Source: Adhaeribacter rhizoryzae (GTDB lineage Bacteria; Bacteroidota; Bacteroidia; Cytophagales; Hymenobacteraceae). Taken from it: 64,000 nucleotides of DNA. The stretch spans positions 723,701 to 787,700 of the forward strand of contig NZ_VWSF01000001.1 in assembly GCF_008629685.1 (NCBI RefSeq), read 5' to 3'. Position numbers and translations under genes: made by a program. Below, piece by piece: positions 1 through 9,132 of this stretch. Position 1 is the stretch's first letter; each line of letters begins with the position of its first letter. Below the pieces are notes generated by a model that was not told where the DNA came from, did no database searches, and saw only the letters and a program-made list of their open reading frames with translations.

Positions 1-6
1 CTAAGC

Positions 7-1374
7 ATGACCATCCGCAACCGCCTTACTTTTACTTTTACCGCCCTTATTGCTATTATTATTTTTATTAGTGGTTTAGCGGTTTACCTGCTGGTGGCCG
101 ATTTCACGGAGCGCGATTTTTACAACCGCTTAGCCGATAGGGCTATTCTGGCGGGGCAGTTACAACTGGAGCAAGACGAATTAAGTGCGGCCTCTATGGC
201 TAAACTAAAACAAAAATCGCGACACACGCTCATGAGTGAGCAGGTTGAAATTTACGCCAAAGAAAAGCAAGCCTGGTTAGCGCGGCCTCCCCAGGAAGCG
301 GCTTTGCTGCAAAAAGTATTGCCTCGGCTTAAACCTAATGAGTTTAAAAATTTCATTCTTAACCAAAACCAGGCAGTTGCTTATTATTACACCGATAATC
401 AAGGCGATTTTTACATATTGGTTGCGGCTAATGATTTATCTGGTAAAAGAAAGCTGGGCTATTTGCAATTAGCGTTGTTGGTTAGCTTTATCGGTAGTAT
501 TTTACTGGTTATTGTGGTAGGAAGATTGGTGGCAAATCAGGCTTTAGACCCTATTGCAACCATTATAAAACAGGTAAATACAATAAGAGCCACCAATTTG
601 CACCTGCGCCTATCCGAAGGAACTGGTAAAGACGAAATTGCTAACCTCAGCCAGACGTTTAACCAAATGCTCGACCGCCTGGAGCATGCTTTTGCCTCCC
701 AGAAAAACTTTATTTCCAATGCCTCGCACGAACTGCAAAACCCCCTCACCGCCATTGCCGGCGAAATAGAAGTTACCCTTACCCGCGACAGGAGCCCGGC
801 GGAATACAAAGCCTCGTTGGAGCGTTTGCAAAGCGAAACCGAGCGCTTGGAAAAATTAACCAAAGATTTACTACAGCTTGCCCAAGCCGACCAACAGGAA
901 GCAGAAAGCCAGTACGAACCCTTCCGGATAGATGAATTAATCTGGGAAGTTTTAGAAGATGTAAAGCGGCAGGGGCCATGTGCTGCCGTTCGGTTAATAT
1001 TAGAAGATTTACCGGAGAACGCCGATAATCTGATATTTTCCGGCAACAAAGCTTTGCTGGGTACGGCATTAAAGAACCTGCTGGAAAACGCCTGTAAATT
1101 CTCGAATCAGAAGCCCGTTAGTTTAAACCTAAAGGCTGATGAAAAAGAGATTAATATTTTAATCCGGGACGAAGGAATAGGTATTCCGGCAGCGGACTTG
1201 CGCAACATTGCCGAACCATTCTTCCGGGCCCGGAATGCGCGTGGTATACCAGGAACCGGGGTAGGATTAAATTTGAGTACTAAAATTATAAAGCAGCACG
1301 GCGGTACTTTAAGCATTAAATCGGAAGAAGAGCAGGGTACAGAAGTAATGATTACGTTACCAATTGTGGCTTAA
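7..1374 (+). CDS. Two-component sensor histidine kinase (HAMP, HisKA, HATPase)
   Basis: Inner-membrane sensor kinase of 455 residues. A membrane segment lies at about residues 8-31 and a second at about 155-175, flanking a periplasmic sensor region of roughly 120 residues; a HAMP linker follows. The phospho-acceptor is H241 in the motif SHELQNPL, a variant of the usual SHELRTPL. The ATP-binding lobe has the N box (LLENACKFS), a G1 box (DEGIGIP) and a final glycine loop (GTGVGLNLS). The window opens with ctaagcATG, so an upstream gene may stop at bases 2-4; a response regulator would be expected there but is not visible. The gene converges on czcA, and this pairing suggests CzcS/CusS-like metal sensing. 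That role is inference; the kinase assignment is firm. Confidence 0.9.
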   Translation: MTIRNRLTFTFTALIAIIIFISGLAVYLLVADFTERDFYNRLADRAILAGQLQLEQDELSAASMAKLKQKSRHTLMSEQVEIYAKEKQAWLARPPQEAALLQKVLPRLKPNEFKNFILNQNQAVAYYYTDNQGDFYILVAANDLSGKRKLGYLQLALLVSFIGSILLVIVVGRLVANQALDPIATIIKQVNTIRATNLHLRLSEGTGKDEIANLSQTFNQMLDRLEHAFASQKNFISNASHELQNPLTAIAGEIEVTLTRDRSPAEYKASLERLQSETERLEKLTKDLLQLAQADQQEAESQYEPFRIDELIWEVLEDVKRQGPCAAVRLILEDLPENADNLIFSGNKALLGTALKNLLENACKFSNQKPVSLNLKADEKEINILIRDEGIGIPAADLRNIAEPFFRARNARGIPGTGVGLNLSTKIIKQHGGTLSIKSEEEQGTEVMITLPIVA

Positions 1375-1377
1375 AAG

Positions 1378-1406
1378 AAAGAAGGTAGCCAAAAGCCACC
1401 TTCTTT
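1378..1406. terminator. Bidirectional hairpin between kinase and czcA
   Basis: Arms 1378-1389 and 1395-1406 (aaagaaggtagc / gccaccttcttt) pair over 12 positions with one mismatch around a 5-base loop. Outer A and T tracts give a short T run on either strand. It lies between the convergent kinase and czcA genes, where both need a transcript end. Confidence 0.7.
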
Positions 1407-1443
1407 ACCCAGTCAAACAACTTAACAGTAATCCAAAACAATA

Positions 1444-4400
1444 TTAATTTACTTCCAGCTTTTCCCACTTTACTTTTCTGAGCTGCTTTTTAACTTTCCG
1501 CACTTCGGCCCGCCGGTAGAAAACATCGAATATTAACGGGAAGACAAACAAGGTAAGAATAGTGCCACTCACCAGACCGCCAATAACTACCACGGCCAAG
1601 GGTTTTTGGGTTTCGGAGCCAATGCCGGTAGAAAGGGCAGCCGGAACCAGACCAATGGCAGCCATTAAAGCGGTCATGACTACGGGCCGCACCCGCGTTA
1701 ATACACCATCTTTAATGGCGTTAATCATTGGCATATCCTGGTTCAGGTTGCTTTTGAACACCGAGATTAAGATTACCCCGTTTTGAATACAAATACCAAA
1801 CAAGGCAATAAAACCAATACCCGCCGAAATACTGAAGTTAATGCCCGTGAGCAGCAGGGCTGCAATGCCCCCAATAATGGCAAAGGGTACGTTTATTAAT
1901 ACCAAACCGGCATCGCGCATATTGCCAAACAAGCTGAACAAAATAAAGAATATTAAAAGTAAGCTAATGGGTACCACCTGGGTAAGGCGGTCTTCGGCGC
2001 GGCGTTGGTTTTCAAAGTCGCCGGTCCATTTCATTACGTTTTCTTTTGGTAATTTTACCGCCAAGTTTACTTTTTCCTGGGCCTCTTTCACGGCACCACC
2101 CATGTCACGGCCGCGCACCGAAAATTTCACCGCAATAAAACGCTGGTTATTATCTCTAAAAATTAAAGAAGGACCCGTAATGGTGCGAATATTGGCAATT
2201 TCGCTGATAGGAACCTGCGCGCCGTTTAAGGTAGGCACCATTAATTTGGATAGCTCTCTTTCGGTTTGGCGGTAAGCCCCTTGGTAGCGGATGCGGAGGT
2301 CGAATTTGCGTTCGCCTTCGTAAATTTCGGTAGCCGCTTTCCCGCCAATCGCCATTTCTACTACACTCTGCGCATCGGCAGTGGTTACGCCGTACAAAGC
2401 CATTTTGTGTTCGTCGAGTTCTACCCGCATTTCCGGCTGACCAATATTTTTGAGGATACCCAAATCTTCTATGCCCTGCACGGTGGCTAACTGGTCGTAA
2501 ACTTCCTGAGCTTTCTTTTCCAGAAATTCTAATTCCTGCCCGTAAATTTTTACTGCAATAGAACCTTTTACGCCCGAAGCCGCTTCTTCTACGTTATCCG
2601 AAATAGGCTGGGAGAAACCAAAATTAATACCCGGATAAACGGCCAGCTTATCTTTCATGCGGTCGATGAGCTCATCTTTCGTTTGTTTTACCGCCCACTC
2701 TTCTTTGGGTTTAATATCTACGTGAAATTCAATATTATAAAAGCCGGTGGGGTCGGTGCCGTCGTTGGGCCGGCCGGTTTGGCTCATTACCTGGTTTACT
2801 TCTTCAAATTCCAGAAAAGATTTCCGCATCTCAGTACTCAACCTAACCGATTCATCTAAAGAAATACTCATAGGCAAACTGGCCCGCACGTAAATAGAGC
2901 CTTCGTCGAGTTGCGGTAAAAATTCGGTCCCTAAAAATTTAAAGCAGAATAAACCAAGGGCAACAGAAACGGTGGCCAATAAGATAGTCGCTTTTTTGCG
3001 GGCGTAACCAAAGTTAAACAGGCGCATGGAATTGCGGGTAATAAACTCCACGAACACATTGTGTTTTTCGCGCACGTTCTTTTTTAAGAGTATACTAACC
3101 AGCACCGGCACCAGCGTGAGGGTAAATATTAAAGCGCCTAGCAAGGCAAAACCCAGGGTAAAAGCCAGCGGCGAAAACATTTTACCTTCTACTTTCTGGA
3201 AAGCGAAAATGGGCAGTAAACAGGTAATAATAATGAGCTTCGAGAAAAATACGGCTTTCCCCATTTCGGTACCGGTTTTCCGGATTAAGCCCAGCTTCGA
3301 CATGCGGTTAAATTTTTCCATGCCGACTCGCTTGGCCAGGTGGTCGAGCGAGACAAATATTCCTTCCACCATTACCACGGCCCCATCTACAATAATTCCA
3401 AAGTCGATAGCCCCCATGGAGAGTAAATTGGCCGACATACCGCGCAACCGCAAACAGATAAAAGCAAACAACAACGCCAGCGGAATAACAATCGAAATGG
3501 TAACCGTTGTGCGCCAATCGGCCATAAATAAAAGCACAATAAACGATACCAATACAATGCCTTCTACCAGGTTGCCCGATACGGTATGGATGGCATAGTC
3601 TATTAGGGTTTCGCGGTTATAGAAAATATCTATTTTAACATCGGCGGGTAAAATGCGGGTATTCAGTTCTTCTATCTTGTCTTTTATGCGGTCGATAACT
3701 AGCTGGGCATCTTCGCCTTTTCGCATTACTACTATGCCTTCTACCACATCGTTCTGGTCGGCGCGGCCCACCTGGCCCATACGCGGCATCGCCGATTCCT
3801 GCACATCGGCCACGTTTTTCACGAAAATGGGCGTACCATTAATATTGGTCAGAATAATATTTTCGATGTCTGAAATATTATTCAGCAAGCCAATTCCGCG
3901 CACCACATAGGCCTGGTTATTTTTGGTAATGACATCGCCGCCCACGTTAATATTGCTCTTCGAAACCGCCTCGTAAACTTCTAAAGGTGTAATTTGATAT
4001 TTGAGGAGTTGGTTGGGGTTAACGCTGATTTCGTAAGTTTTTACTTCGCCACCAAAGCTCACAATATCGGCCACACCGGCCACACTGCGCAAATTTCGGT
4101 CGATAACCCAGTCCTGAATGGTTTTTAAATCGCGGGCCGTTCGGTTTTTTCCGGTAAGTGTGTAGCGGAATATTTCGCCGGTGGGGCCGTAGGGCGGCTG
4201 CACTTCCGGATTAATGCCGGCCGGCAAATCCACGTTCATGAGCATGTTGTTTACCTGGATGCGCGCGTAATCGTCGGTCACTTCATCCTCAAACAATATT
4301 TTAACCACCGATAACCCAAATAAGGTTGTCGAGCGCACATCAGTTTTCTTCGGCACCGAGTTCATGGCAATTTCCACTGGAACCGTCACGAATTTTTCAA

Positions 4401-4590
4401 TTTCTTCGGCGCTGCGGCCCGGCCACTGGGTAATAATGGTTATCTGGGTGTTGGTTACATCCGGAAAGGCTTCAATGGGCGTGTGGCGGTACGAGACTAC
4501 CCCGGCGATTACCATGACGGCCGTTACCACAAAAATAAACCCTTTGTTCTTCAGCGAGAACCCAATCAGGTTTGATATAATTTTTTTCAT
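1444..4590 (-). CDS. czcA: CzcA-type heavy-metal RND efflux pump
   Basis: Inner-membrane proton/metal antiporter of 1048 residues, the full length for heavy-metal efflux (HME) RND pumps. Residues 396-409 read DFGIIVDGAVVMVE. This is the proton-relay signature of CzcA-like pumps for Co, Zn, Cd or Ni; CusA copper/silver pumps instead carry a form like AIGAMVDAAIVMIE. A first membrane helix at about 16-32 precedes a large periplasmic domain, with helix bundles around 340-500 and 860-1030 in the usual duplicated arrangement. It is the last gene of czcCBA, 171 bases after czcB, and that gap holds a hairpin. The exact metal cannot be read from the sequence. Confidence 0.93.
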   Translation of the reverse strand: MKKIISNLIGFSLKNKGFIFVVTAVMVIAGVVSYRHTPIEAFPDVTNTQITIITQWPGRSAEEIEKFVTVPVEIAMNSVPKKTDVRSTTLFGLSVVKILFEDEVTDDYARIQVNNMLMNVDLPAGINPEVQPPYGPTGEIFRYTLTGKNRTARDLKTIQDWVIDRNLRSVAGVADIVSFGGEVKTYEISVNPNQLLKYQITPLEVYEAVSKSNINVGGDVITKNNQAYVVRGIGLLNNISDIENIILTNINGTPIFVKNVADVQESAMPRMGQVGRADQNDVVEGIVVMRKGEDAQLVIDRIKDKIEELNTRILPADVKIDIFYNRETLIDYAIHTVSGNLVEGIVLVSFIVLLFMADWRTTVTISIVIPLALLFAFICLRLRGMSANLLSMGAIDFGIIVDGAVVMVEGIFVSLDHLAKRVGMEKFNRMSKLGLIRKTGTEMGKAVFFSKLIIITCLLPIFAFQKVEGKMFSPLAFTLGFALLGALIFTLTLVPVLVSILLKKNVREKHNVFVEFITRNSMRLFNFGYARKKATILLATVSVALGLFCFKFLGTEFLPQLDEGSIYVRASLPMSISLDESVRLSTEMRKSFLEFEEVNQVMSQTGRPNDGTDPTGFYNIEFHVDIKPKEEWAVKQTKDELIDRMKDKLAVYPGINFGFSQPISDNVEEAASGVKGSIAVKIYGQELEFLEKKAQEVYDQLATVQGIEDLGILKNIGQPEMRVELDEHKMALYGVTTADAQSVVEMAIGGKAATEIYEGERKFDLRIRYQGAYRQTERELSKLMVPTLNGAQVPISEIANIRTITGPSLIFRDNNQRFIAVKFSVRGRDMGGAVKEAQEKVNLAVKLPKENVMKWTGDFENQRRAEDRLTQVVPISLLLIFFILFSLFGNMRDAGLVLINVPFAIIGGIAALLLTGINFSISAGIGFIALFGICIQNGVILISVFKSNLNQDMPMINAIKDGVLTRVRPVVMTALMAAIGLVPAALSTGIGSETQKPLAVVVIGGLVSGTILTLFVFPLIFDVFYRRAEVRKVKKQLRKVKWEKLEVN

Positions 4591-4654
4591 GAATTAAATA
4601 TTTTACAACTCTAAAGGCCAAAGCCAAGAGAGTAGGGAATAGGCAAAGGTTAAT

Positions 4655-4689
4655 CCGGCCGGTTTGCTTTTTAAAAGAAAACCAGCCGG
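4655..4689 (+). terminator. Hairpin between czcB and czcA, terminator-like on the + strand
   Basis: Arms 4655-4665 (ccggccggttt) and 4679-4689 (aaaccagccgg) pair over 11 positions with one G-U type pair around a 13-base loop. The T-rich tail (tttttcttagttttt) follows on the + strand, which is antisense to the operon. It could end antisense transcription, or act as an RNA stability or processing element between czcB and czcA. Confidence 0.5.
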
Positions 4690-4761
4690 TTTTTCTTAGT
4701 TTTTATTTTGACGGTTGGCGGTAAAATCAAGGGAAATTGCCAGTTGGTGCGGGCGTTCGGG

Positions 4762-5868
4762 TTAACTATTCAGGGCGTTGTACACGAGTAATTGGTTCTG
4801 GGAAATTAATTTTTCGCCTTCCTGCAACCCATTTTTAATATAGGTTTGGCTGCCCGATGTTTTAAATATTTCTACTTCCCGGATTTCCAGGTCGCATTTT
4901 TTGCGGTAAACCACCACAAAGTTGCGGCTCTTATCAAAAATAATGTCCTGCGAAGCCACGGTTATCATTTGTTCGTTGCCGGGGTAGCCGTATTTAACCC
5001 GCACGGTGGCAAACATTTCGGGCTTCAGTAAATAATCAGGGTTTTCCATCCGGATGCGTACTTTCATCACGCGGGTTTCCGGGTCAATAATATTCATGGA
5101 TTTGTCAATTTTACCGCGGAAAATTTTATCGGGGTAGCTGAGGGTGGTTACTTCTACCTCCTGGCCACTTTCTATTTTGGCAATATCGGTTTCGTACACA
5201 TTGGCCATTACCCAAATCTGGTTCATGCTGGAAATGGTAAAAATATTGCCCGCATCGTCGGAGCGGATTTGAGTATCGCGGTTAATATTTTTTTCGGCAA
5301 TAAAACCGGCAGCCGGCGCTTTTACCACGTATTCCGAATTGCGGGTAATATTATATATTTTAAATATCTCCTGGATTTTCTGAATATCGGCCTTCGCGTT
5401 CTGGTGTTCTTTTTTGGCGGCCAGTAAATCGCGCTCCGAGGTTAAACCAGCTTTAAACATGTCCTGGGCTACATCCAGATTTTTCTGCGCCAGTTGTAAA
5501 TTGGCGCGGGCTTCAATCAATTGTTTCTCGTAATCGGCTATCTCACCACTTTTGATTACGGCTAATATCTGACCTCTCTGCACAAATTCGCCTAATTCTA
5601 CTTTAACATCTAGCACGTGGCCGCCGACCAGCGGGAATATTTTAAAAACACCTTTCTCATCAAAAGTAACTTTACCCGATAAGGTAAGCTCATTTTGTAC
5701 CGGGCGCGTTAGGGCGGTATCTAATTTAATATTGGTAGCTAATGAGTCGCTGAGGCAAAAAGAACTGGTAGCTGGCTCAGTAGTTACAGTTGGCGCGGTT
5801 TGGCAACTGCACAAGGTATAACTGCCTGTAATAAATGCGATACAGGTAAATATTAATTTCTTTCTCAT
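4762..5868 (-). CDS. czcB: CzcB-type RND periplasmic adaptor lipoprotein
   Basis: Membrane-fusion protein of 368 residues linking the CzcA pump to the outer-membrane channel. The N-terminus is a lipoprotein signal ending in a lipobox-like LCSC, so it is probably anchored to the inner membrane by lipid. A biotinyl-lipoyl half-motif (GGHVLDVKVELGEFVQRGQ) and a long alpha-helical hairpin at about residues 115-170 follow, then the second half-motif (APAAGFIAEKNI) and a beta-barrel domain. It begins 11 bases after the czcC stop codon, so the two are surely co-transcribed. No extra N-terminal metal-binding domain is seen. Confidence 0.92.
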   Translation of the reverse strand: MRKKLIFTCIAFITGSYTLCSCQTAPTVTTEPATSSFCLSDSLATNIKLDTALTRPVQNELTLSGKVTFDEKGVFKIFPLVGGHVLDVKVELGEFVQRGQILAVIKSGEIADYEKQLIEARANLQLAQKNLDVAQDMFKAGLTSERDLLAAKKEHQNAKADIQKIQEIFKIYNITRNSEYVVKAPAAGFIAEKNINRDTQIRSDDAGNIFTISSMNQIWVMANVYETDIAKIESGQEVEVTTLSYPDKIFRGKIDKSMNIIDPETRVMKVRIRMENPDYLLKPEMFATVRVKYGYPGNEQMITVASQDIIFDKSRNFVVVYRKKCDLEIREVEIFKTSGSQTYIKNGLQEGEKLISQNQLLVYNALNS

Positions 5869-5879
5869 AACGGTTCGGA

Positions 5880-7178
5880 TTATTGATATTGAATGACTGG
5901 CGTGCCCACGGCAAAATTTATTTCTTCTAAAGCCCGGATGCGGTTGGTTTTTAGTTGCAGCATTTGAGTAATGCTTTCGGTGTAGGTTTCGTAGTAATCG
6001 ACAAACTCAATCAGGCTGATATTTCGCTTGCTGAAACTTTCGGTAATGCCATCGAGGAGCTTATCAAAGTCCTGCGAAAAATTAGTGTAGAGGCCAGTAT
6101 ATATTTTATCGGTTTCGCGCACCTTGTTGTAAGCAGCCATCACTTCCTGTTCTACCTGGTTCTGGTAATGCTGCAGGTCGGTTCTGCTTTTATCTACCAA
6201 TATTTTGGCGGTTTTAATATTGCCTTGGTTGCGGTTAAAAAAGGGCAAACTAAACTGGGCCTGTAAACCCACGTAGTCACGGATAAAAGAACCCTGCCGG
6301 TCGTAAATAGCACCTAAACCTACATCTGGCACCGCCAACGCTTTCTGGTAATTTAATTGGGCTTCTTGTAAGGCAATATTAGTTTGGTAAAGCTTCAGGT
6401 CGTACCGGTTTTCGGTGGCCGTTTCGAGTAACTGGTTATAAACAATAGTGGTTGAAGCCGTGTTTAACCGCGTTTCGTCGAGCACTGGTAGTATAAAAGT
6501 GGTAGGTTTGGCGTTTAGTAGGAGACTGATGGCAGCTTCGCGGTCGTTTACCTGGTGTACCAGTTCCAGACGTTCGTTTTCCAAGGAGAATATCAGGGCT
6601 TTCAGACGCGTCACTTCTTTTAAAGAAACATTGCCTTTTTTCAGTTGCGCTTCGTAGGCTATTACCAGTTTGCGAATGGGCTCCGTTTTGCTCTCGTAAA
6701 TAGCCAGGTTCTGGATTAAGTAAGAAAGCTCTACCAAAGAAGTCCGTAACTCAAACCGGAGCGAACGTAATAAATCGAAATATTGGAATTCCGTAAGCTT
6801 GGTGTTAATTTTTTCTATCTGAATTCGTTTGTTGCGTTTTCCGGCCAATTCAATCAGTTGCTGAAGCTCCACAATATTTTGCCCCGATTTACCGGCATCA
6901 AAATATTTGTTGTTAGTGGGGTTGTATAAATTCTGTTCCAGCGCCAGGGTTGGGTTGGGGAACAACCGCGCCTGAATAATAGCCGCCTTGGCTGCATCAA
7001 TATCCAGCCGCTGGGATAATAAATTCAGGTTATTTTTAATAAATAATTCTTCGGCCTGAACCATGTTCAGCTGCAGGGTATCGATACGGGCATTTATTAA
7101 ACTTTCCGGTTGGTTTTGGGCCAATACCCGGAAATGGAATAAAAAGGATACAAAGAGTATAAAAAGAAATCGCTGCAT
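5880..7178 (-). CDS. czcC: CzcC/TolC-family outer-membrane channel
   Basis: Outer-membrane efflux protein of 432 residues with a signal peptide (about residues 1-20, ending VLAQ). Two repeats of long amphipathic helices match the TolC/OEP fold, for example at about 55-190 and 250-400. It is the first gene of the efflux operon, directly downstream of the phased operator and the TACCTTTG box. In this family the trimer forms the exit duct for metals collected by CzcB and CzcA. Confidence 0.92.
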   Translation of the reverse strand: MQRFLFILFVSFLFHFRVLAQNQPESLINARIDTLQLNMVQAEELFIKNNLNLLSQRLDIDAAKAAIIQARLFPNPTLALEQNLYNPTNNKYFDAGKSGQNIVELQQLIELAGKRNKRIQIEKINTKLTEFQYFDLLRSLRFELRTSLVELSYLIQNLAIYESKTEPIRKLVIAYEAQLKKGNVSLKEVTRLKALIFSLENERLELVHQVNDREAAISLLLNAKPTTFILPVLDETRLNTASTTIVYNQLLETATENRYDLKLYQTNIALQEAQLNYQKALAVPDVGLGAIYDRQGSFIRDYVGLQAQFSLPFFNRNQGNIKTAKILVDKSRTDLQHYQNQVEQEVMAAYNKVRETDKIYTGLYTNFSQDFDKLLDGITESFSKRNISLIEFVDYYETYTESITQMLQLKTNRIRALEEINFAVGTPVIQYQ

Positions 7179-7201
7179 GGCTTAGGTAATATTAAGTGCA
7201 G

Positions 7202-7209
7202 CAAAGGTA
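7202..7209 (-). promoter_or_regulatory. czcC: -7 box of the czc promoter (TACCTTTG)
   Basis: On the minus strand the sequence reads TACCTTTG, a perfect match to the Bacteroidota TAnnTTTG element, 23 bases before the czcC start codon. No TTTG-like -33 element lies 19-21 bases upstream; that position is occupied by the direct repeats at 7219-7260. A promoter lacking its -33 element is what an activator-dependent promoter would look like. Confidence 0.6.
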
Positions 7210-7218
7210 AGTCAGCCG

Positions 7219-7260
7219 TATTAGGCCGGGGTTAGAGGGAGATTAGAATAGGATTAGAAT
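7219..7260 (-). promoter_or_regulatory. Four direct repeats at 11-bp spacing, probable response-regulator operator
   Basis: On the + strand the repeats are GATTAGAAT at 7252-7260 and 7241-7249, then GGTTAGAGG at 7230-7238 and TATTAGGCC at 7219-7227. Each starts 11 bases from the next, one helical turn, and all share the core TTAG. They sit just upstream of the czc -7 box and cover the -33 region. OmpR-family response regulators bind direct repeats with this spacing, so the regulator paired with the kinase at 7-1374 is the likely ligand (inference). Confidence 0.55.
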
Positions 7261-7302
7261 TGAGGTTATAAAGAATTTATATAAATTTTCAAGCTCCTGG
7301 TT

Positions 7303-7366
7303 TGTACCCCAACAAGCTGAAGAATTCTTTTTATTATTACGCTTAAGTAAGCTTGCTGCGGGTACA
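7303..7366. repeat. Inverted repeat with imperfect 16-17 base arms
   Basis: Left arm 7303-7318 (tgtaccccaacaagct) pairs with 7350-7366 (agcttgctgcgggtaca) with one bulged base and one mismatch, around a 31-base AT-rich spacer. It lies between the divergent czcC and the small lipoprotein gene. It may be a remnant of a dispersed palindromic element or a regulatory site; no T run follows. Confidence 0.4.
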
Positions 7367-7447
7367 GGCTTAGATTAAGAAAGTAGTATAAGTTAGCTGG
7401 CCTGCATCGCTTTATTTTACCAGCAATTTATTAATAAAACAAAATGT

Positions 7448-7912
7448 ATGAAGCGCAGAATTGAACTCCTATTATTTAGCTTAATGCTCCTGTCGTGCGG
7501 CAGAGGAGCGGTGGAAAATACCGCCAAGCCAGTTGCAAACCAATTAACCGGAACCTGGCAATTGGTTAAAGCAATTTTAATAGAGAAAGGAGATACCACG
7601 GTAACTGATTACACCAAAAATATATCTTTTATAAAAATTATTAATGGTACCCATTTTGCCTTTCTGCAACATGATTTAAATAAAGGCAAGGATTCTGCTG
7701 TTTTTGTTTCCGGGGGCGGTACTTATTCTCTTAAAGATAGCGCGTACACCGAACATTTAGAATATTGCAGTGCCAGGGAATGGGAAGGCAATAATTTTAA
7801 CTTCACCCTTAAATTTAGCGGCGATACCCTTATTCAAAGTGGCGTAGAAGAGGTGGCAAGTGCCGGGGTAAACCGGTTAAATATTGAAAAATATATTAAA
7901 GTAAAAAGATAA
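7448..7912 (+). CDS. Small lipocalin-like lipoprotein (possibly DUF4488-like)
   Basis: A 154-residue predicted lipoprotein: charged start (MKRR), short hydrophobic stretch and lipobox LLSC with the cysteine at about residue 17. The mature part opens with LTGTWQLVKA, a typical first strand of lipocalin-like domains in Bacteroidota, followed by alternating strand-like segments such as FAFLQHDL and FVSGGGTYSL. The overall look recalls DUF4488-type proteins, but that is from memory of the family and unproven. It is a single gene between the czc promoter and the convergent GH43 gene. Ligand and function are unknown. Confidence 0.7.
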   Translation: MKRRIELLLFSLMLLSCGRGAVENTAKPVANQLTGTWQLVKAILIEKGDTTVTDYTKNISFIKIINGTHFAFLQHDLNKGKDSAVFVSGGGTYSLKDSAYTEHLEYCSAREWEGNNFNFTLKFSGDTLIQSGVEEVASAGVNRLNIEKYIKVKR

Positions 7913-8022
7913 CTGCTTATTACCCTTGCCGGGTTTATTTCCTCACTTATCCTAAAAAAAGCCATTAATTAAGCAATTTTAAGATTTGCGAAGTCATAAA
8001 CCTGGCTTGGGTTGAAATGCTA

Positions 8023-9081
8023 TTATTTTTTAGCCTTTTTTGCTGGTGTTAAGGCCATTTCATTATCGCTTAAATCCTGGCCAAAATCGGGCATGCCGTC
8101 TTTGGTCCACCGCAATACCCGGGCGCGGGTATGCCGGTTAGGGTCGTATAAGGGTTCGCCTTTAATTTCTTTGTAGTCGCGGGCGTGGTAAATCATAATA
8201 TCGGTTTTGCCGTCTTCTGCTTTAATAAAGCTGTTGTGCCCCGGCCCGAAACGCTTCAGGGCTTCGTTGGTATAAAAAACCGGCTCGGGTAATTTGTGCC
8301 AGGAGGCTGGGTCGAGCAAATCGGCATTTTCATCGGCCCATAATAAACCCAGGCAGTAGTTAGCATCGGTAGCGCTGGCCGAGAAGGTCATAAACACTTT
8401 GCCGTTGCGGATAATAACAGCCGGCGCTTCGTTTACCCGGTGACCTTTAATTTCCCAGGGTAATTCTGGTTGCGAAATAACTACCTGTTTTTCGTCAAGG
8501 GTGGTGGGGCTGGTCATTTTGGCAATATACAAGCCGGTGTTAATTATCTTGTCGCCGGCCCGGTCTACCCAAACCATGTATCGTTGGCCTTTGTGCACGA
8601 AGGTGGTTTCATCCAGCGTGAACTCATTCCGTTTACTCACAATCTCACCTTCTTCTTTCCACTCGCCTTTGGCAGGATCTGCGGATGGGTTAGATAGGAC
8701 ATATTTGCGGATTTTCCATTTATCTTCGGCGGAACCGGCGGCAAAATAGATGTACCATTTCCCGTCTATCCGGTGAATTTCCGGTGCCCAGATGTGGTTG
8801 CCCATTGGGCCTTTTTCGTGCTTGCGCCAGATTACTACCGGTTTGGCTTCTTTTATGCCGTTAATAGTTTTGGAGCTGCGCATTTCAATGCGGTCGTATT
8901 CCGGCACGGTGGCAATAAAGTAATACGTACCATCGGCCGCTTTCCAAACATGCGGATCGGCGCGTTGCAAGGCCAATGGGTTATTGAATTGGTTCTTTTG
9001 TAGTTTCTGGGCTTCTACTATTAACCCGCTGAGAACGAGCATTAAGGCCAGGGTAAGTTTTAAAAGTTTGGTGGGCATCAT
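8023..9081 (-). CDS. Secreted glycoside hydrolase family 43
   Basis: A 352-residue secreted enzyme with a signal peptide ending VEAQ at about residue 25. The five-bladed propeller family GH43 is shown by ADPHVW near the start (D42, expected general base), WAPEIH at about 98-103, TLDETTF (D157, expected pKa modulator) and NEAPAV (E218, expected general acid). Family members cleave alpha-L-arabinofuranosides or beta-xylosides in plant polysaccharides; the substrate cannot be read here. It stands alone, with no SusC/SusD pair or other glycosidases nearby, so it is not a classical polysaccharide utilisation locus. A second ATG follows the first directly, so the start could be one codon later. A 17-bp palindrome lies 51 bases upstream. 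Confidence 0.88.
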   Translation of the reverse strand: MMPTKLLKLTLALMLVLSGLIVEAQKLQKNQFNNPLALQRADPHVWKAADGTYYFIATVPEYDRIEMRSSKTINGIKEAKPVVIWRKHEKGPMGNHIWAPEIHRIDGKWYIYFAAGSAEDKWKIRKYVLSNPSADPAKGEWKEEGEIVSKRNEFTLDETTFVHKGQRYMVWVDRAGDKIINTGLYIAKMTSPTTLDEKQVVISQPELPWEIKGHRVNEAPAVIIRNGKVFMTFSASATDANYCLGLLWADENADLLDPASWHKLPEPVFYTNEALKRFGPGHNSFIKAEDGKTDIMIYHARDYKEIKGEPLYDPNRHTRARVLRWTKDGMPDFGQDLSDNEMALTPAKKAKK

Positions 9082-9132
9082 ATGGTTAATTTTGGCTGAT
9101 AATATTTATAACGAAATGATTATCTGAACTGA

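Noticed and set aside
3026..3598. Open frame of 190 codons on the + strand inside czcA
   Set aside because: It is antisense to a clear pump gene and has no family features; a composition shadow.
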